A stretch of 64,000 nucleotides of DNA from Salinisphaera sp052044135 (GCF_052044135.1 NZ_JBQDYF010000002.1:1-64000); one strand, 5' to 3'. Positions 26,345 to 36,189 are shown, counted from the stretch's first letter. Notes: generated by a model not told the origin, from the sequence alone. Numbers and translations are program-made.

Positions 26345-26595
26345 TGCGCGCCGAAATGGCAATTACGCCCGACAATACGGCCCCGCCACGCCGGGCAGCA
26401 TGCGCCCGGCATTCGGGTTTCCCCGCGTCTTGAACGTCCAGAGTTCAGGCAAAGGCTCGATGACGCGATTGCTCGCGCACCTGAAGCAGCAATGCCTTGG
26501 TCTGCGTTCTTGTTTGCGCGCATTCGCGTGCATTGGCGGACAGAATGCCCCTGCTTATCCAGCACGCTGCGTGTCGTACGGGATCAAGTTTCGCG

Positions 26596-27354
26596 TCAAT
26601 TCATTTTATGATCGCTATCGACATAATCGACCACGCGCCGTAGCGGAAACCCGGGCGCGCCATAATGGCTGTGGTTGCCGTGTGCCTTGGCGACCGCGTC
26701 GGGTTCATCGGGCACATGGTCGCCGAATCGGACCGGCGCGAGCTTTTGCGCGGCCGTGTGGATATGCATTACGTATCGCCGCGCCGCGGCGCGAGACAGG
26801 GGCTGCCCGGCGGGCGCGCAATGATAGCCGAAGTAAGCCCGGCTCGGTCGTCGCCTTGGGTCGTCGGGCGGGATGTCCCAGGCGCGCACGAAGGCGACAC
26901 ACTGGCGCAGGGCCGCAGACGCCGGCGCGGGCGCCGAGCGTGTGAATCGGGCCAGGATCGCCTTGGCATGGACAGCGCCGTTGCCGACGGGTACCAGATG
27001 TTTGCTGTGCCAGGTCAATTGTGCCGGGTCGCGGTTGAATCGCCATTGCTTGGCGGTCAGTGCATGCAGCCGATACACGGAAAAATCGAGCGCGGTCTGG
27101 ATGCCATTGGCCTCCAGGTACATGGCTTCGGTGATCGCGCCTTGCCGCCGGCGGCGGTGATATTCGTCGTAGCCGCCCGGCGTCCGATACGCAATCGCGA
27201 TGTTGTGCCCATGGGGGCCGCCAGGCAGCTGCAATTGCCCGGCTGAATGGAGGGGGGCCGTGCCCGTGGCGGCGCTTTGCATCAGCGCGCATCCCGACAA
27301 CGCCAGCAACCCCAGCATTCCCAGCCAGACCCCGTGGCGGACTCTTATCGTCAT
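26596..27354 (-). CDS. Predicted lipoprotein, function unknown
   Basis: This 252-residue protein has a type II signal peptide ending in the lipobox LSGC (about residues 15-22). The mature part is rich in His, Arg, Ala and Tyr; segments such as AYRTPGGYDEYHRRRRQG and QWRFNRDPAQLTWHSKH have no family match that I know. Two Cys residues (RQCVAF and YHCAPA) could form a disulfide. The start at 27354 gives a short positively charged n-region; an in-frame ATG four codons upstream is also possible. It is not clearly in an operon with the chemoreceptor gene upstream, which lies on the same strand with a 69-base gap. Confidence 0.72.
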   Translation of the reverse strand: MTIRVRHGVWLGMLGLLALSGCALMQSAATGTAPLHSAGQLQLPGGPHGHNIAIAYRTPGGYDEYHRRRRQGAITEAMYLEANGIQTALDFSVYRLHALTAKQWRFNRDPAQLTWHSKHLVPVGNGAVHAKAILARFTRSAPAPASAALRQCVAFVRAWDIPPDDPRRRPSRAYFGYHCAPAGQPLSRAAARRYVMHIHTAAQKLAPVRFGDHVPDEPDAVAKAHGNHSHYGAPGFPLRRVVDYVDSDHKMN

Positions 27355-27423
27355 CGGTGGACCCATTGGTGTGCCCTATCGCCATGATACGACTGTGCCG
27401 AGGTGCCCGGATGCGCTGCGTTG

Positions 27424-29175
27424 TCAGGCGGCCTCGGCCGCGGCGCGCTGTGTCGGCGCGTGCTCAGGGCGCGCGGGGCTCGGAGGGCGATTACTGGCCC
27501 GTGGCAGACTGTGGGTTCTGGGCGGGCGCGCCGCCGTCATGGGCCGGTCGTCGACACGGAAGATCGACACGCTCTTGCCGAGTTCGCCAGCCTGGACACT
27601 GACCGACTGTGCCGCCGCAGCGGATTGCTCCACCAGTGCGGCATTCTGCTGTGTCATTTCGTCCATCCGGGTGACCGCCTGACTGACCTGCTCGATGCCG
27701 GATTTCTGTTCATCGGCGGCCATTGAGACCTGTTCCATCAGCCCGCTCACCTCGCGAATGGCGGACACGATCTGATCCATGGTTTCGCGGCTGTTGCTCA
27801 CCAGCGTATTGCCGGCTTCCACCCGGCTGCTGGATGCCTCGATCAGGGTTTTGATCTGCTGCGCCGATTCGGCGGTGCGCCCGGCGAGAGCGCGCACCTC
27901 GCTGGCCACCACGGCAAAGCCCCGGCCGTGTTCGCCCGCGCGCGCCGCTTCGACGGCCGCGTTCAACGCCAGCATATTGGTCTGAAAGGCGATGTTGTCG
28001 ATCATGCCGACAATGGCGCTGATCTCGGTTGACGACTCGTGGATCGACTGCATGGTATGCACCATGCGCCCGATCTCCTCGCCCCCGCGCTCGGCTGTGT
28101 CAGAGGCCGTGCGCGCCAGTTCGGAAGCCTGCCGGGCGCTGTCTGCGCCCTGGCTCACGGTCGCCGTGATTTGCTCCATGCTGGCCGCCGTCTGTTCCAG
28201 TGAGGCGGCTTGTTCCTCGGTTCGTCGCGCCAGGTCGTTGTTGCCGGCGGCGATCTCGGTGGTGGCCGGCGCCACGATGCCGATACCGTGTTTGACGTCG
28301 GTGACGACATGCGTCAGGCCGGCGCGCATGACGTTGAGCGAAGCCACCAGGGCGCCGATCTCGTCGTCGCGGTGCGCTTCGCTCGCGGCGACCAGATTGC
28401 CGGCGGCGATCTGACGGCTCAGCGTGAGCGCCGAACGCAACGGCCGGCGGATGCTGAGGCCGAGCTGTACGATCCAGCCGGTCAACACCAGTCCGGATAT
28501 CGCCGCCAGGGCGATCTGAATGGTGAGCGCGTGCGTGCCGAACACGCCCGAACCCGGGCCGTGGTCCGGGGCCATGGGCGCGATGGGAGTGGTCAGTTCA
28601 TGCAGTCCGAGCGCACCCGCCGCCGCGGTAGCGCCCAGACCAAGCCATGTCGCCAGCAGCAACAGGCCGAGACGCCAGCCGAGGGTGATATTGCGCAGCC
28701 GCGCGACGCGGGCGCGCAAGCTGTGCTCGATAATGACGCCCTGGTCGAGGTGGGCTTTCGGCTTCTCGCCAGCGCGCAGCCGAGCATACACCCGGGTTGC
28801 GGTGGCTTTTTCCTCGTTCGTTGCGCCACGCCGAACCGATGCATAGCCCACGGCCCGGCCGTTCTGCATGACCGGTATCACGGTGGCGTGAACCCAATAG
28901 AAGTCGCCGTTCTTGCGCCGGTTCTTGACGATGCCGGTCCAGGTTTCGCCAGCGCGTATGGTGGCCCAGAAATCAGCGAACGCTTCCGGCGGCATGTCGG
29001 GATGGCGGATGACATTATGCGGCTCGCCGACAAGCTCTTCCCAGTCGAACCCGCTGACCTCGATAAAGGCCGGGTTGGCGAAGACGATGTAGCTGTCAAG
29101 ATCGGTCTGCGAAATCAGATACTGATCGGGGCCGAGCACATACTCGTTCTGGGTTACTGGCGTGTTATGGCGCAT
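27424..29175 (-). CDS. Aer-like PAS chemoreceptor (methyl-accepting protein)
   Basis: This 583-residue protein begins with an Aer-type PAS domain (TDLDSYIVFANPAFIEVSGF, then EPHNVIRHPDMPPEAFADFW and WTGIVKNRRKNGDFYWV), which in Aer binds FAD. Two hydrophobic segments follow (about 165-185 and 217-237), then HAMP and the signalling domain with the highly conserved hairpin tip GMIDNIAFQTNMLALNAAVE. The tail is Pro/Arg-rich. It likely reports energy or redox state to CheA/CheW. The C-terminus lacks a clear CheR-binding pentapeptide. No che genes are in the window. Confidence 0.93.
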   Translation of the reverse strand: MRHNTPVTQNEYVLGPDQYLISQTDLDSYIVFANPAFIEVSGFDWEELVGEPHNVIRHPDMPPEAFADFWATIRAGETWTGIVKNRRKNGDFYWVHATVIPVMQNGRAVGYASVRRGATNEEKATATRVYARLRAGEKPKAHLDQGVIIEHSLRARVARLRNITLGWRLGLLLLATWLGLGATAAAGALGLHELTTPIAPMAPDHGPGSGVFGTHALTIQIALAAISGLVLTGWIVQLGLSIRRPLRSALTLSRQIAAGNLVAASEAHRDDEIGALVASLNVMRAGLTHVVTDVKHGIGIVAPATTEIAAGNNDLARRTEEQAASLEQTAASMEQITATVSQGADSARQASELARTASDTAERGGEEIGRMVHTMQSIHESSTEISAIVGMIDNIAFQTNMLALNAAVEAARAGEHGRGFAVVASEVRALAGRTAESAQQIKTLIEASSSRVEAGNTLVSNSRETMDQIVSAIREVSGLMEQVSMAADEQKSGIEQVSQAVTRMDEMTQQNAALVEQSAAAAQSVSVQAGELGKSVSIFRVDDRPMTAARPPRTHSLPRASNRPPSPARPEHAPTQRAAAEAA

Positions 29176-29626
29176 GATTTTCGGACGAAGCTCCGGGTCG
29201 GATGGTCTGCACAGCCCGCCGGGAATCGGCGCGTCTGGCGCCTATATTTCGGCCGACGCGCACCTCGATTTAGGTATCCGACGTACTTTTTTTTCGCCGA
29301 GGCGGTATACGGCATCACTAGCCACCGCTGATGGTAGCCAAGCGGCCGGTCGCCGGTTTCATCGCCGCCGCTGCCACGCCGTGCGCCGGCATGTGCCGAT
29401 AGCTTGTTTCGCATTGGCTGGCCGGCACGGGACGGCAGCCGGGCTCCGGGACGGGGGACAGGCGTGGCAAGCCAGCCGGCCGGGTGGCCGGCCGGGCGGG
29501 CTGCGGGTATCCGGGGTCCGCGCGCCTGCCGGAGGGCATTGAAAACAAGGCGTACATTTTTCGTTTCCCCGGGTCGCGCGGGGCCGCTAGACTGCAAACG
29601 ACAATCTTTATCGTTCGGTATTCCGC
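29176..29626. other. Divergent intergenic region
   Basis: This is the region between the Aer-like receptor and the beta-propeller gene. No gene is supported. A short T-rich tract lies at 29287-29294, and GC-rich inverted stretches (GGCCGGGTGGCCGGCC) at 29479-29494. Both promoters must be here but cannot be assigned. Confidence 0.4.
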
Positions 29627-30664
29627 ATGTTTTATCGCCGCTCCGTTCCCCTTGCCGCGGCCGTCGTTCTGTTTGGCATGATCTTGATGGCCGGTGCCGG
29701 CAGTGCCATGGCGGCGGCCACCCATCGGATCCAGCTGCCGCATCAAGGCAGCGGCCTGGATTTCGACGACATGACCTACGCGCCGTCGCTGCATCGCGTA
29801 CTGGTTCCCGCGGCGCAAAGCGGCGCGTTGGCGCTGATCAACCCGGCGCGCCAGACGCTGAGTGAATGGCGACACATCGTGCCGTCGGGCCAGGGCGCCG
29901 ATCACGACGATGCCGGCACGACCTCGGCCGATTCCGGCGACGGGCTGGTGTTTGCCAGCGATCACAAGGACGAAGCGATTGTTGCCGTGAATCCGCATGG
30001 GGGGCAGGTCGTGGCGCGCGCCAGGCTGGCCTCGGGCCCGGATATCATCCGCTACGTGAAGCCGCTCGATCAGGTGTGGGTCACCGAGCCGGAAACGCAT
30101 GAAATCCAGCGGTTCAAGGCCACCGCCGGGGCGCATCCGTCGCTGCGACTGCTGGGTGCGATCTCGCTGCCGAAAGGTTCGCCCGAGTTGCTCGCCGTGG
30201 ACCCGGCCCATCATGCGGTCTATGCCAACCAGCGGCCCGCTACCACGCTGAAAATCAGCCTGCGCTCGTTGCAGGTCGTGGCCTCCTGGCCGAACAGCTG
30301 CCAACGTGACCAGGGACTGGCCCTGGCCCCGGCGCGGAACCTGCTTTTCGTCGGCTGTCACGAGGGTAAGGTCGTGGCGCTGGATACGGCGCAAAACGGC
30401 AAGGAGGTCAGTCACGCCGCGGTGGGGGCCGGTGTCGACCTGATCGCGTGGAACCCGCACTTGCAACACCTGTACGCGCCCGGTGCGAGCAGCGCCACCC
30501 TCAGCGTGCTCAAGCTTGCCGCGCACGACCAATTGCAGAAAGTCGCGACCGTGCCCACGGCCAGGCATGCGCACTGCGTGGCCACCGACGATCACGATCA
30601 TGCCTACGTCTGCGACCCGCGGCAGGCGGCGATTATTGTGTATCGCGACCACAAGACCGGCTGA
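29627..30664 (+). CDS. Exported beta-propeller protein (YncE-like)
   Basis: This 345-residue protein has a signal peptide (about 1-29, ending AMA-A) and repeated segments of about 45 residues typical of a YncE/NHL-like propeller: HRVLVPAAQSGALALINP, GLVFASDHKDEAIVAVNP, HAVYANQRP, NLLFVGCHEGKVVALDT and AYVCDPRQAAIIVYRD. Such proteins act in the periplasm as binding scaffolds; the ligand is unknown. It stands alone. The start is supported by the signal peptide. Confidence 0.8.
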   Translation: MFYRRSVPLAAAVVLFGMILMAGAGSAMAAATHRIQLPHQGSGLDFDDMTYAPSLHRVLVPAAQSGALALINPARQTLSEWRHIVPSGQGADHDDAGTTSADSGDGLVFASDHKDEAIVAVNPHGGQVVARARLASGPDIIRYVKPLDQVWVTEPETHEIQRFKATAGAHPSLRLLGAISLPKGSPELLAVDPAHHAVYANQRPATTLKISLRSLQVVASWPNSCQRDQGLALAPARNLLFVGCHEGKVVALDTAQNGKEVSHAAVGAGVDLIAWNPHLQHLYAPGASSATLSVLKLAAHDQLQKVATVPTARHAHCVATDDHDHAYVCDPRQAAIIVYRDHKTG

Positions 30665-31295
30665 CGGTGGCGCGGATTGGTGTCGGTTCATTGATTGGCC
30701 GGTGCAGCCGCCCGACGCCGCGCCCCGGGTGATACCGCGGCGCGGCGCGCACAAACAGCCGCCTGTTCCATCCTCGGTTGCCCGCTTGCCGAGGGGCCGG
30801 GCAAGGCGGATCCCCGGATATCGCCACCATGCCGCGGGCAGCGTCCAGCGGGGCGGGCGGGGGCCGGACAGCCCGCATAGGACGCGCCCCCCAGCCGGCC
30901 GGCCCTCGCCGCTGAAACACGGAACGCTGCCTCGGCTGTGCCCAGGCGGCCAGAGTCATGAGTCGGCCCTTCGGATTGCGGCCCGTCATCGATAGCCCGG
31001 GCGCCGGTCTGCAGGGCCGGCCCGCGGAATAGACCGGCCCGCCGGCTGACCTGCTTTCCGGCCGTCACGCGGCGCGGCGTGAAACGGCAACCGCCGCGAC
31101 AGAAACACAAGCCGCTCCGGCCGCGTGCTCTCCTTCGCGCAGGCCGGCTTCGCTATCGCGGCCATAGGCTCAAGCTTTCCGCTGACGCGCCGTTACTTTC
31201 CGTCCCCTGCAACTTACCGCAGTCCGTTGCCGACGCCTTTCTGTATTGAACCGGCGTATGCGCACGGATGTGGGTCAGCCGAGTTCGCGCTCACG
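30665..31295. other. Long intergenic stretch upstream of the Cache chemoreceptor
   Basis: No gene is supported. The first part is very GC-rich with overlapping Arg/Ala/Pro-rich shadow frames. An open frame joins the chemoreceptor from 31125, but its residues do not look like a natural N-terminus, so the start at 31296 is preferred. The sequence GTGAAACGGCAACCG at 31080 weakly resembles the MITE end. Confidence 0.4.
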
Positions 31296-33500
31296 ATGAA
31301 GCATTTCAAGTCAATCAAGCACTTCGTTGTCCTGGCTGCCGGCGCCTGTATTCTGGGCGTGGTCGCTGTGCTTTTGATTTATAACTATTTTTCGACGACG
31401 CGGACGGAGCGGATGGTCCAGGCGCGGACTTCGTCGTTGCTGAAAGCGGGTATAGACAAGCGCCTGACGTCGCTGGCCGATGCCCAGGCCGAGAAGATCA
31501 ACGGCAAGTTGGAGCAGGCGCTGGATGTGGCCAAGTCCCTGGCCCACGCCAATGAGTTGATGGGGGCCGGGGCGGACAAGAAGCCGGCGCTCGGCATCGG
31601 CCGCGACGAGATGTCGGCATTGACCAGGCAGGCGGTGGTCAAGAACCCGTTTCTGCTCGACGCGTTTATCGGCTGGCAGCCGAATGCCTTCGGTGCGGAT
31701 ACCGCCTATGTTCCGCCGCAACAGGACGGCAAGGGCTATGACGGGGGCGGGCGCTTCCGGCCGTGGTGGTACCGGACCAAAAATGGTGACGTCAAGGTGC
31801 TGGCGCTCGGTATCCAGAATGGCATGGAAAGCCAGAAGATGCTGCCGTCCGGCGTGCGCAAGGGTGAGTACTATCTGTGCCCCCGGGAAACCCACAAGAT
31901 CTGCATCATTGATCCGGCCATCTACAACTATGGCGGCAAGAACAAACTGGTGACATCGTTCAACGTCCCGATCATGGTCGACGGTGTTTTCAAGGGGGTG
32001 GCCGGGACGGACCTGGCCGTCAATTTCATCCAGTCGTTGCTTTCGCAGGCCAACAAGGCGCTCTACAACGGCGCCGGCCGCATGGCGCTGGTCGCGCCCC
32101 TGGGGCGGCTGGTCGCCTATACCGGGGATGCCTCCAAGCTCGGCAAACCGGCCAGCCAGGTGCTGGGCGACGCCAGCATGACGCGCCTCAAGCAGGCCCG
32201 GCACAGCGATAAAGCGATACGCATGACGGATCACAAGGCCGGGATGATCGAGCTTTATCACCCCATCCGGGTCGGTAATACCGGCACCATCTGGACGCTG
32301 GTGCTGCAATTGCCCGTCTCGGCGGTGATGGCGGATCTCAATGCCATGCACGGTGATCTGACGCAGCAACGCACGCACGACATTGTGGGTATGGCCCTCA
32401 TCAGCGCGCTGGTCGCGGGATTGGGTCTGGTGTTCATCTGGTGGGTCGGGCGCGGTATCGCGCGGCCGTTGGGCCAGCTCGCGGGACGTATGCGGGATAT
32501 CGCCACCGGCGATGGCGACCTGACGCAGCGCCTGCCGGTATCCGGGCGCAATGAACTAGCGGCCGTTGCCACCCAGTTCAATTCCTTTGTCGACAAGATC
32601 GAGCGGGTCATGGTCGACGTTCGCCATAGCAGTGAGAACGTCAAACTGGCCTCGGTCGAGATTTCCGCCGGCAGCATGGATCTTTCTCGACGTACCGAAA
32701 ACACGGCGGCCAACCTGGAAGAGTCGGCCGCCGCCATGGAGGAGCTCACCAGTACGGTGGCCAATTCGGCTGAATCCTCGCGTCATGCCGCGAGCCTGGC
32801 CGATAGTGCGGTAACGGCGGCTGAAAGCGGCAATGGCCTGATGACCGATGTCGTGGGCACAATGCGCGACATCAGCGCGTCTTCCCAGGAAGTGGTCAGG
32901 ATCATCGATGTGATCGATTCGATTGCCTTTCAGACCAACCTGTTGGCACTCAATGCCTCGGTCGAGGCGGCACGCGCCGGCGAGCACGGACGGGGTTTCG
33001 CGGTGGTGGCCGAGGAAGTCCGGCGCCTGGCCAATCACAGCACCGAGGCTGCGAAGGAGATCAAGACGCTGATCGATACGTCGGCCGAGAAAACAGCCAG
33101 CGGCGAAGCCCTGGTCCAGCAGGCCGGCGACAAGATGAAAGACATCGTGGAACAGGTCCAGCGTGTCAATCATCTGATCAACGAAGTCACCTCCGCAGCC
33201 GACGAACAGAAAACCGGCATTTCCCAGGTCAATCAGGCCGTCACGCAACTGGACCAGATGACGCAGGAAAACGCGGCGCTGGTGGAGGAGTCCGCAGCGG
33301 CATCCGAGTCGCTGAAGCGGGAAGCGTCGCTACTGGCGGAAACGGTGAGCAGCTTCAAGGTCCGCATGTCACTCGACGATGCGGCCGATGCGGATACCGC
33401 CGCATCCGCGGCCAGGGGCGGGGCGCCTCGGGACAATGCGATGGCGGATCGCGGCGACGAGGAATTCGGTGAAGCCGCGCCGCAAACGGGCCGGCTGTGA
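31296..33500 (+). CDS. Methyl-accepting chemotaxis protein with Cache sensor
   Basis: This 734-residue receptor has a first membrane helix (about residues 9-32), a periplasmic Cache-type sensor of about 320 residues (DAFIGWQPNAFGADTAYVPP, FNVPIMVDGVFKGVAGTDLAV), a second helix (about 355-378), HAMP, and a signalling domain with the tip DVIDSIAFQTNLLALNASVE. Cache domains in such receptors commonly bind small molecules such as amino or organic acids; the ligand is unknown. The ATG at 31296 is chosen because the first helix follows at once. No che genes are adjacent. A decayed TRAP transporter fragment lies downstream. Confidence 0.93.
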   Translation: MKHFKSIKHFVVLAAGACILGVVAVLLIYNYFSTTRTERMVQARTSSLLKAGIDKRLTSLADAQAEKINGKLEQALDVAKSLAHANELMGAGADKKPALGIGRDEMSALTRQAVVKNPFLLDAFIGWQPNAFGADTAYVPPQQDGKGYDGGGRFRPWWYRTKNGDVKVLALGIQNGMESQKMLPSGVRKGEYYLCPRETHKICIIDPAIYNYGGKNKLVTSFNVPIMVDGVFKGVAGTDLAVNFIQSLLSQANKALYNGAGRMALVAPLGRLVAYTGDASKLGKPASQVLGDASMTRLKQARHSDKAIRMTDHKAGMIELYHPIRVGNTGTIWTLVLQLPVSAVMADLNAMHGDLTQQRTHDIVGMALISALVAGLGLVFIWWVGRGIARPLGQLAGRMRDIATGDGDLTQRLPVSGRNELAAVATQFNSFVDKIERVMVDVRHSSENVKLASVEISAGSMDLSRRTENTAANLEESAAAMEELTSTVANSAESSRHAASLADSAVTAAESGNGLMTDVVGTMRDISASSQEVVRIIDVIDSIAFQTNLLALNASVEAARAGEHGRGFAVVAEEVRRLANHSTEAAKEIKTLIDTSAEKTASGEALVQQAGDKMKDIVEQVQRVNHLINEVTSAADEQKTGISQVNQAVTQLDQMTQENAALVEESAAASESLKREASLLAETVSSFKVRMSLDDAADADTAASAARGGAPRDNAMADRGDEEFGEAAPQTGRL

Positions 33501-33589
33501 GGTCGGCCCGGGTGCCAACAGCGAGCCGCGCACCTTGTGCGCGGCGCCATCGAGCAACGAGGGCGGTGATCGGGTAGGTGGTGCTGAGG

Positions 33590-33960
33590 TCGTCGCTCGC
33601 GGTCGCCTCGGGCGTGTGGGCAAGGAAGTGTTCCGGGCCCGGGACTCGACCCCCGCGACGTGGCGACGATCGCCATAGCGATCACTGCGACCACCACCCT
33701 CGCCGACGATATACCGCCGGTGGGGTTGGCCGCTTATGCGGCGGCGGCGATCCCGCGCGGATCCGATCGCGACCGGCGTCCAGGGGCGCTATCCTGCCGT
33801 TCCTGTTCTTCTGCAATTCCCAGCGGTTGTTGATCAACGTCGGCAGTGGGTACAACGCGGCCCGGGTGATCCTGACCGCCCTGATCGGGTCTCCCCCAGA
33901 GCTATCTGCTGACCCGCATGCACCGGTAGCAGCGGAGGGGCGTTGTTGATGCTCAAGCCG
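33590..33960 (+). pseudogene. Remnant of a TRAP transporter fused permease (C-terminal end)
   Basis: Reading about 33703-33765 gives ADDIPPVGLAAYAAAAI, closely like the DVTPPVALAAYAAAGIAG block near the C-terminus of TRAP 4TM/12TM permeases. After a frameshift, 33786-33890 gives GAILPFLFFCNSQRLLINVG and ARVILTALIG, matching the following family helix. A further frame change gives QSYLLTRMHR, matching the last helix, before a stop. The order is right but two frame changes break it and no upstream part of the gene is seen. It is therefore a decayed end of a transporter gene, whose main body was lost. Confidence 0.7.
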
Positions 33961-34198
33961 GGCGGCCTTGCCGGCGTTCGGGTGCATCGTGCTGCTTGCT
34001 GGGCGGTCATTGCTTACCACCGTTGGCGCGGCCAGTCAGGCCCATCGGCGCGGGCGCCGCAACCTCGATAGGGGAGAGGCGCTTGTCGCCGCAGGGCGAA
34101 AGAGGCTGTTTGTGCGCCGTTTCGGAATGCCGGCTTGCGCGGCTATACCGGGAGCGGGCCGGTAGGACGGCCTTTGCTGTCCCAGGGTCGCAGCGAAT
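33961..34198. other. Intergenic stretch downstream of the TRAP remnant
   Basis: No gene is seen. It may hold more decayed TRAP sequence, but no recognisable block was found. The stretch ends at the terminator of the minus-strand porin-lipoprotein unit. Confidence 0.4.
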
Positions 34199-34226
34199 AA
34201 AAAAAGGCTTTCCGGAGAAAGCCTTT
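34199..34226 (-). terminator. Rho-independent terminator of the porin-lipoprotein unit
   Basis: On the minus strand, a stem AAAGGCTTT/AAAGCCTTT with a short CTCCGG loop is followed by a run of seven Ts. It starts 27 bases after the stop of the Gln-rich lipoprotein gene. Confidence 0.9.
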
Positions 34227-34252
34227 CAAGGTTCAGGTACTCAATCGTTCAG

Positions 34253-34711
34253 CTACTGATGGGCACTGTTTTGCCACTGCTGATACTGCTTCCATTGCAG
34301 CCATTCGCGGAATTTCCGGTATTGCGGTGAATCCTTCGACATGTGCTGGAAGTTCTGGAACTTCTGATACTTCTCGAACTGACGATATTCCTGTTGTTGC
34401 TCCGGGCTCGAGCCAGGTGGCGTCGATGGCGACGCCGCCTGGCTCTGATTGGCCGCCGTGTCCGTGGACTGCTGATTGGCGCTCGGATTGATCAAGGCGC
34501 CTTGCCCCGGCTTGTCCGAGAAAATACGCATGCCGCCCTGATAGTTCTGGTCTGTCTTGCGCAAATGAATCAGCCCGGGCCCTTGGGCCATGTGGTCGCC
34601 GGAGCCCGGCAGCTGATCATAGCTCTGCATATGCCCATGCAGACCGTTGGCACAGCCAGCGGTTGCGATGATCGCGGCCACCGCCAGGGTGCCCCATCCG
34701 TAATGCTTCAC
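34253..34711 (-). CDS. Gln-rich predicted lipoprotein, unknown function
   Basis: This 152-residue protein has a type II signal peptide with lipobox ATAGC. A low-complexity Gln/Ser/Ala/Pro middle (about 75-110) is followed by a C-terminal part with repeated aromatic-Gln units (EYRQFEKYQKFQNFQ, EWLQWKQYQQW), likely helical. The GTG at 34711 is preferred because GGGGAG lies five bases upstream; an ATG six codons further up lacks one. It follows the porin gene by 35 bases on the same strand and ends in a strong terminator, so the two are probably co-transcribed; a role in the outer membrane with the porin is an inference. Confidence 0.75.
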   Translation of the reverse strand: MKHYGWGTLAVAAIIATAGCANGLHGHMQSYDQLPGSGDHMAQGPGLIHLRKTDQNYQGGMRIFSDKPGQGALINPSANQQSTDTAANQSQAASPSTPPGSSPEQQQEYRQFEKYQKFQNFQHMSKDSPQYRKFREWLQWKQYQQWQNSAHQ

Positions 34712-34746
34712 AGCAACTCCCCAATACACCGAATAGTCGGCTCAGA

Positions 34747-35880
34747 CTACATGAACTTCAGGCGGACACCGGTATAGATCTGGTTGATGTCCTTGACGCT
34801 CGTGCCCAGGCCGCTGGCCGTGTACAGATGGTAGGAGGCATACAGCTGGATGCTCTTGGTCCAGTCACGACGGTAGGCCAGGCCGTACTGGTTGCCCTTG
34901 CTGCCATCCATGTAGGCGCCATCCGTACGGTCATAGTTGACCTGGAAATGGTTGTTGCCCTTCACGTAGCCGATGCCGGCGAAGTAGTTGTTGGCGCTGT
35001 TGTGCCCGGAGTTCACGTAGTCGCGATGCTTGCCGGAGACGGTGAACACAATACCCGAAGGCAGCAGCAGCGACGCTGACCCACCCATTTCCTTGAAGCG
35101 ATCCCCGTTAATGTAGGTGCTGGTGGCGTAATTGATTTTCTGGCCATGATCCTGGGAGTCGACATAAACGGCGGCCAAGCCAAATTTGCCCCCGCGCGCG
35201 AAGTCCTTCGCATAGCGACCGGCTAGTTCGTAGGCATGGCCGCTGTCGACGCTGGCGGACAACGTCACGCCGCTGAATGTGGGCGAGTCATAGCGAATCG
35301 CGTTCTGGCGCGACAGGGCATCGAACTCGTTGAAAACGCGACCGACTGTTGCCGGTTTGCCACTAGAGTCAACGACGTACTTACCGTTTTTGCCTGTGAA
35401 TGCAACGCCACCCGCATAATCCGCGAAATCGACGCCACCACCCAGGTAGGTCAGGCCGGAATAGTCGACTTCGGAACCGGCATTGGCCGCGCCATCCACC
35501 TTGCCCAGCGTGAAGCGACCGAAGTTGCCTTCCACGTAGATATTGGCCTCGCGGTTATCGTAGAAGTTGTTCTGCTCGTTACCCGCATTCTTGATATCCC
35601 AGCCGCCGCTGGAGTTGTTGCCGAGCCCGACTTCGTAGTCGAAACCGACCTTCATGCCATTGCTCATCATCTGGTCGCCGGTGAAGCGGAACCGGGTGTT
35701 GGAGCCGGTATTGTCGACGAAGCCGACGTCGGTGTTCTTGCCGTTGTCCACGGCGGTCACGGCACGGTCGACCTGACCGGATACCTTGAAATCGAAAGCC
35801 TGTGCGGCCGGGGCGGCGACGCCCATGGCGGTAACGAGCGAAACTGCCGACGGCAGCAGGTATTTGTTGATGGAACGCAT
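34747..35880 (-). CDS. Outer-membrane porin (Gram-negative general porin type)
   Basis: This 377-residue protein has a signal peptide (1-28, ending AQA) and a mature region of alternating amphipathic beta strands, with family blocks FKVSGQVDRAV, SNTRFRFTGDQ, REANIYVEGNFGRFTLGK and the terminal GVRLKFM ending in Met rather than the usual Phe after an aromatic-rich strand. It fits trimeric 16-strand porins. A GGGGG ribosome site precedes the ATG. A good sigma-70 promoter lies about 210 bases upstream (36090-36119), giving a long leader. It is the first gene of a two-gene unit with the Gln-rich lipoprotein. Confidence 0.92.
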   Translation of the reverse strand: MRSINKYLLPSAVSLVTAMGVAAPAAQAFDFKVSGQVDRAVTAVDNGKNTDVGFVDNTGSNTRFRFTGDQMMSNGMKVGFDYEVGLGNNSSGGWDIKNAGNEQNNFYDNREANIYVEGNFGRFTLGKVDGAANAGSEVDYSGLTYLGGGVDFADYAGGVAFTGKNGKYVVDSSGKPATVGRVFNEFDALSRQNAIRYDSPTFSGVTLSASVDSGHAYELAGRYAKDFARGGKFGLAAVYVDSQDHGQKINYATSTYINGDRFKEMGGSASLLLPSGIVFTVSGKHRDYVNSGHNSANNYFAGIGYVKGNNHFQVNYDRTDGAYMDGSKGNQYGLAYRRDWTKSIQLYASYHLYTASGLGTSVKDINQIYTGVRLKFM

Positions 35881-36089
35881 TGGTTTAGAACCCCCTGAGC
35901 ATGCTGATTACACGGGCCCCATCGGCCCGAACCCGATTGCTGGATATCCTGCCATGGCAGGCCGTGCCGGGCGTGGCGGACTGGAACGTATCTCCCTGCT
36001 TCAGTCCGTACGCCGAGGCACGATTTGATCGGCCGCGCTGCCGCAAGGCTATGTGTCTCGCGAAAGCCGTCATATCCAACTTGCCAAGT

Positions 36090-36119
36090 GGTATAAGGCG
36101 GGGCGAGCAAAAGTGTCAA
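36090..36119 (-). promoter_or_regulatory. Sigma-70-type promoter for the porin
   Basis: On the minus strand, TTGACA (36119-36114) and TATACC (36095-36090) are separated by 18 bases. The -35 is perfect and the -10 matches four of six positions. It would start transcription near 36083, leaving a leader of about 200 nt before the porin ATG at 35880, long enough for sRNA-based control. Confidence 0.6.
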
Positions 36120-36168
36120 GTCGCGGTCATGCGATTATGAAAAAATGACAAAGGGATTTGGTATGGGC

Positions 36169-36189
36169 GGCCGTCAAGCGGCCTTTTTT
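36169..36189 (+). terminator. Rho-independent terminator with no obvious gene
   Basis: GGCCG and CGGCC enclose TCAAG and run into six Ts on the plus strand. No plus-strand gene lies within 1.9 kb upstream, so it may end a small RNA starting in 35900-36150, or limit transcription across the divergent porin promoter. Confidence 0.5.

Noticed and set aside
31075..31095. A further MITE end (GTGAAACGGCAACCG)
   Set aside because: The match is too short and lacks the GGCCCT end; no partner end is found nearby.
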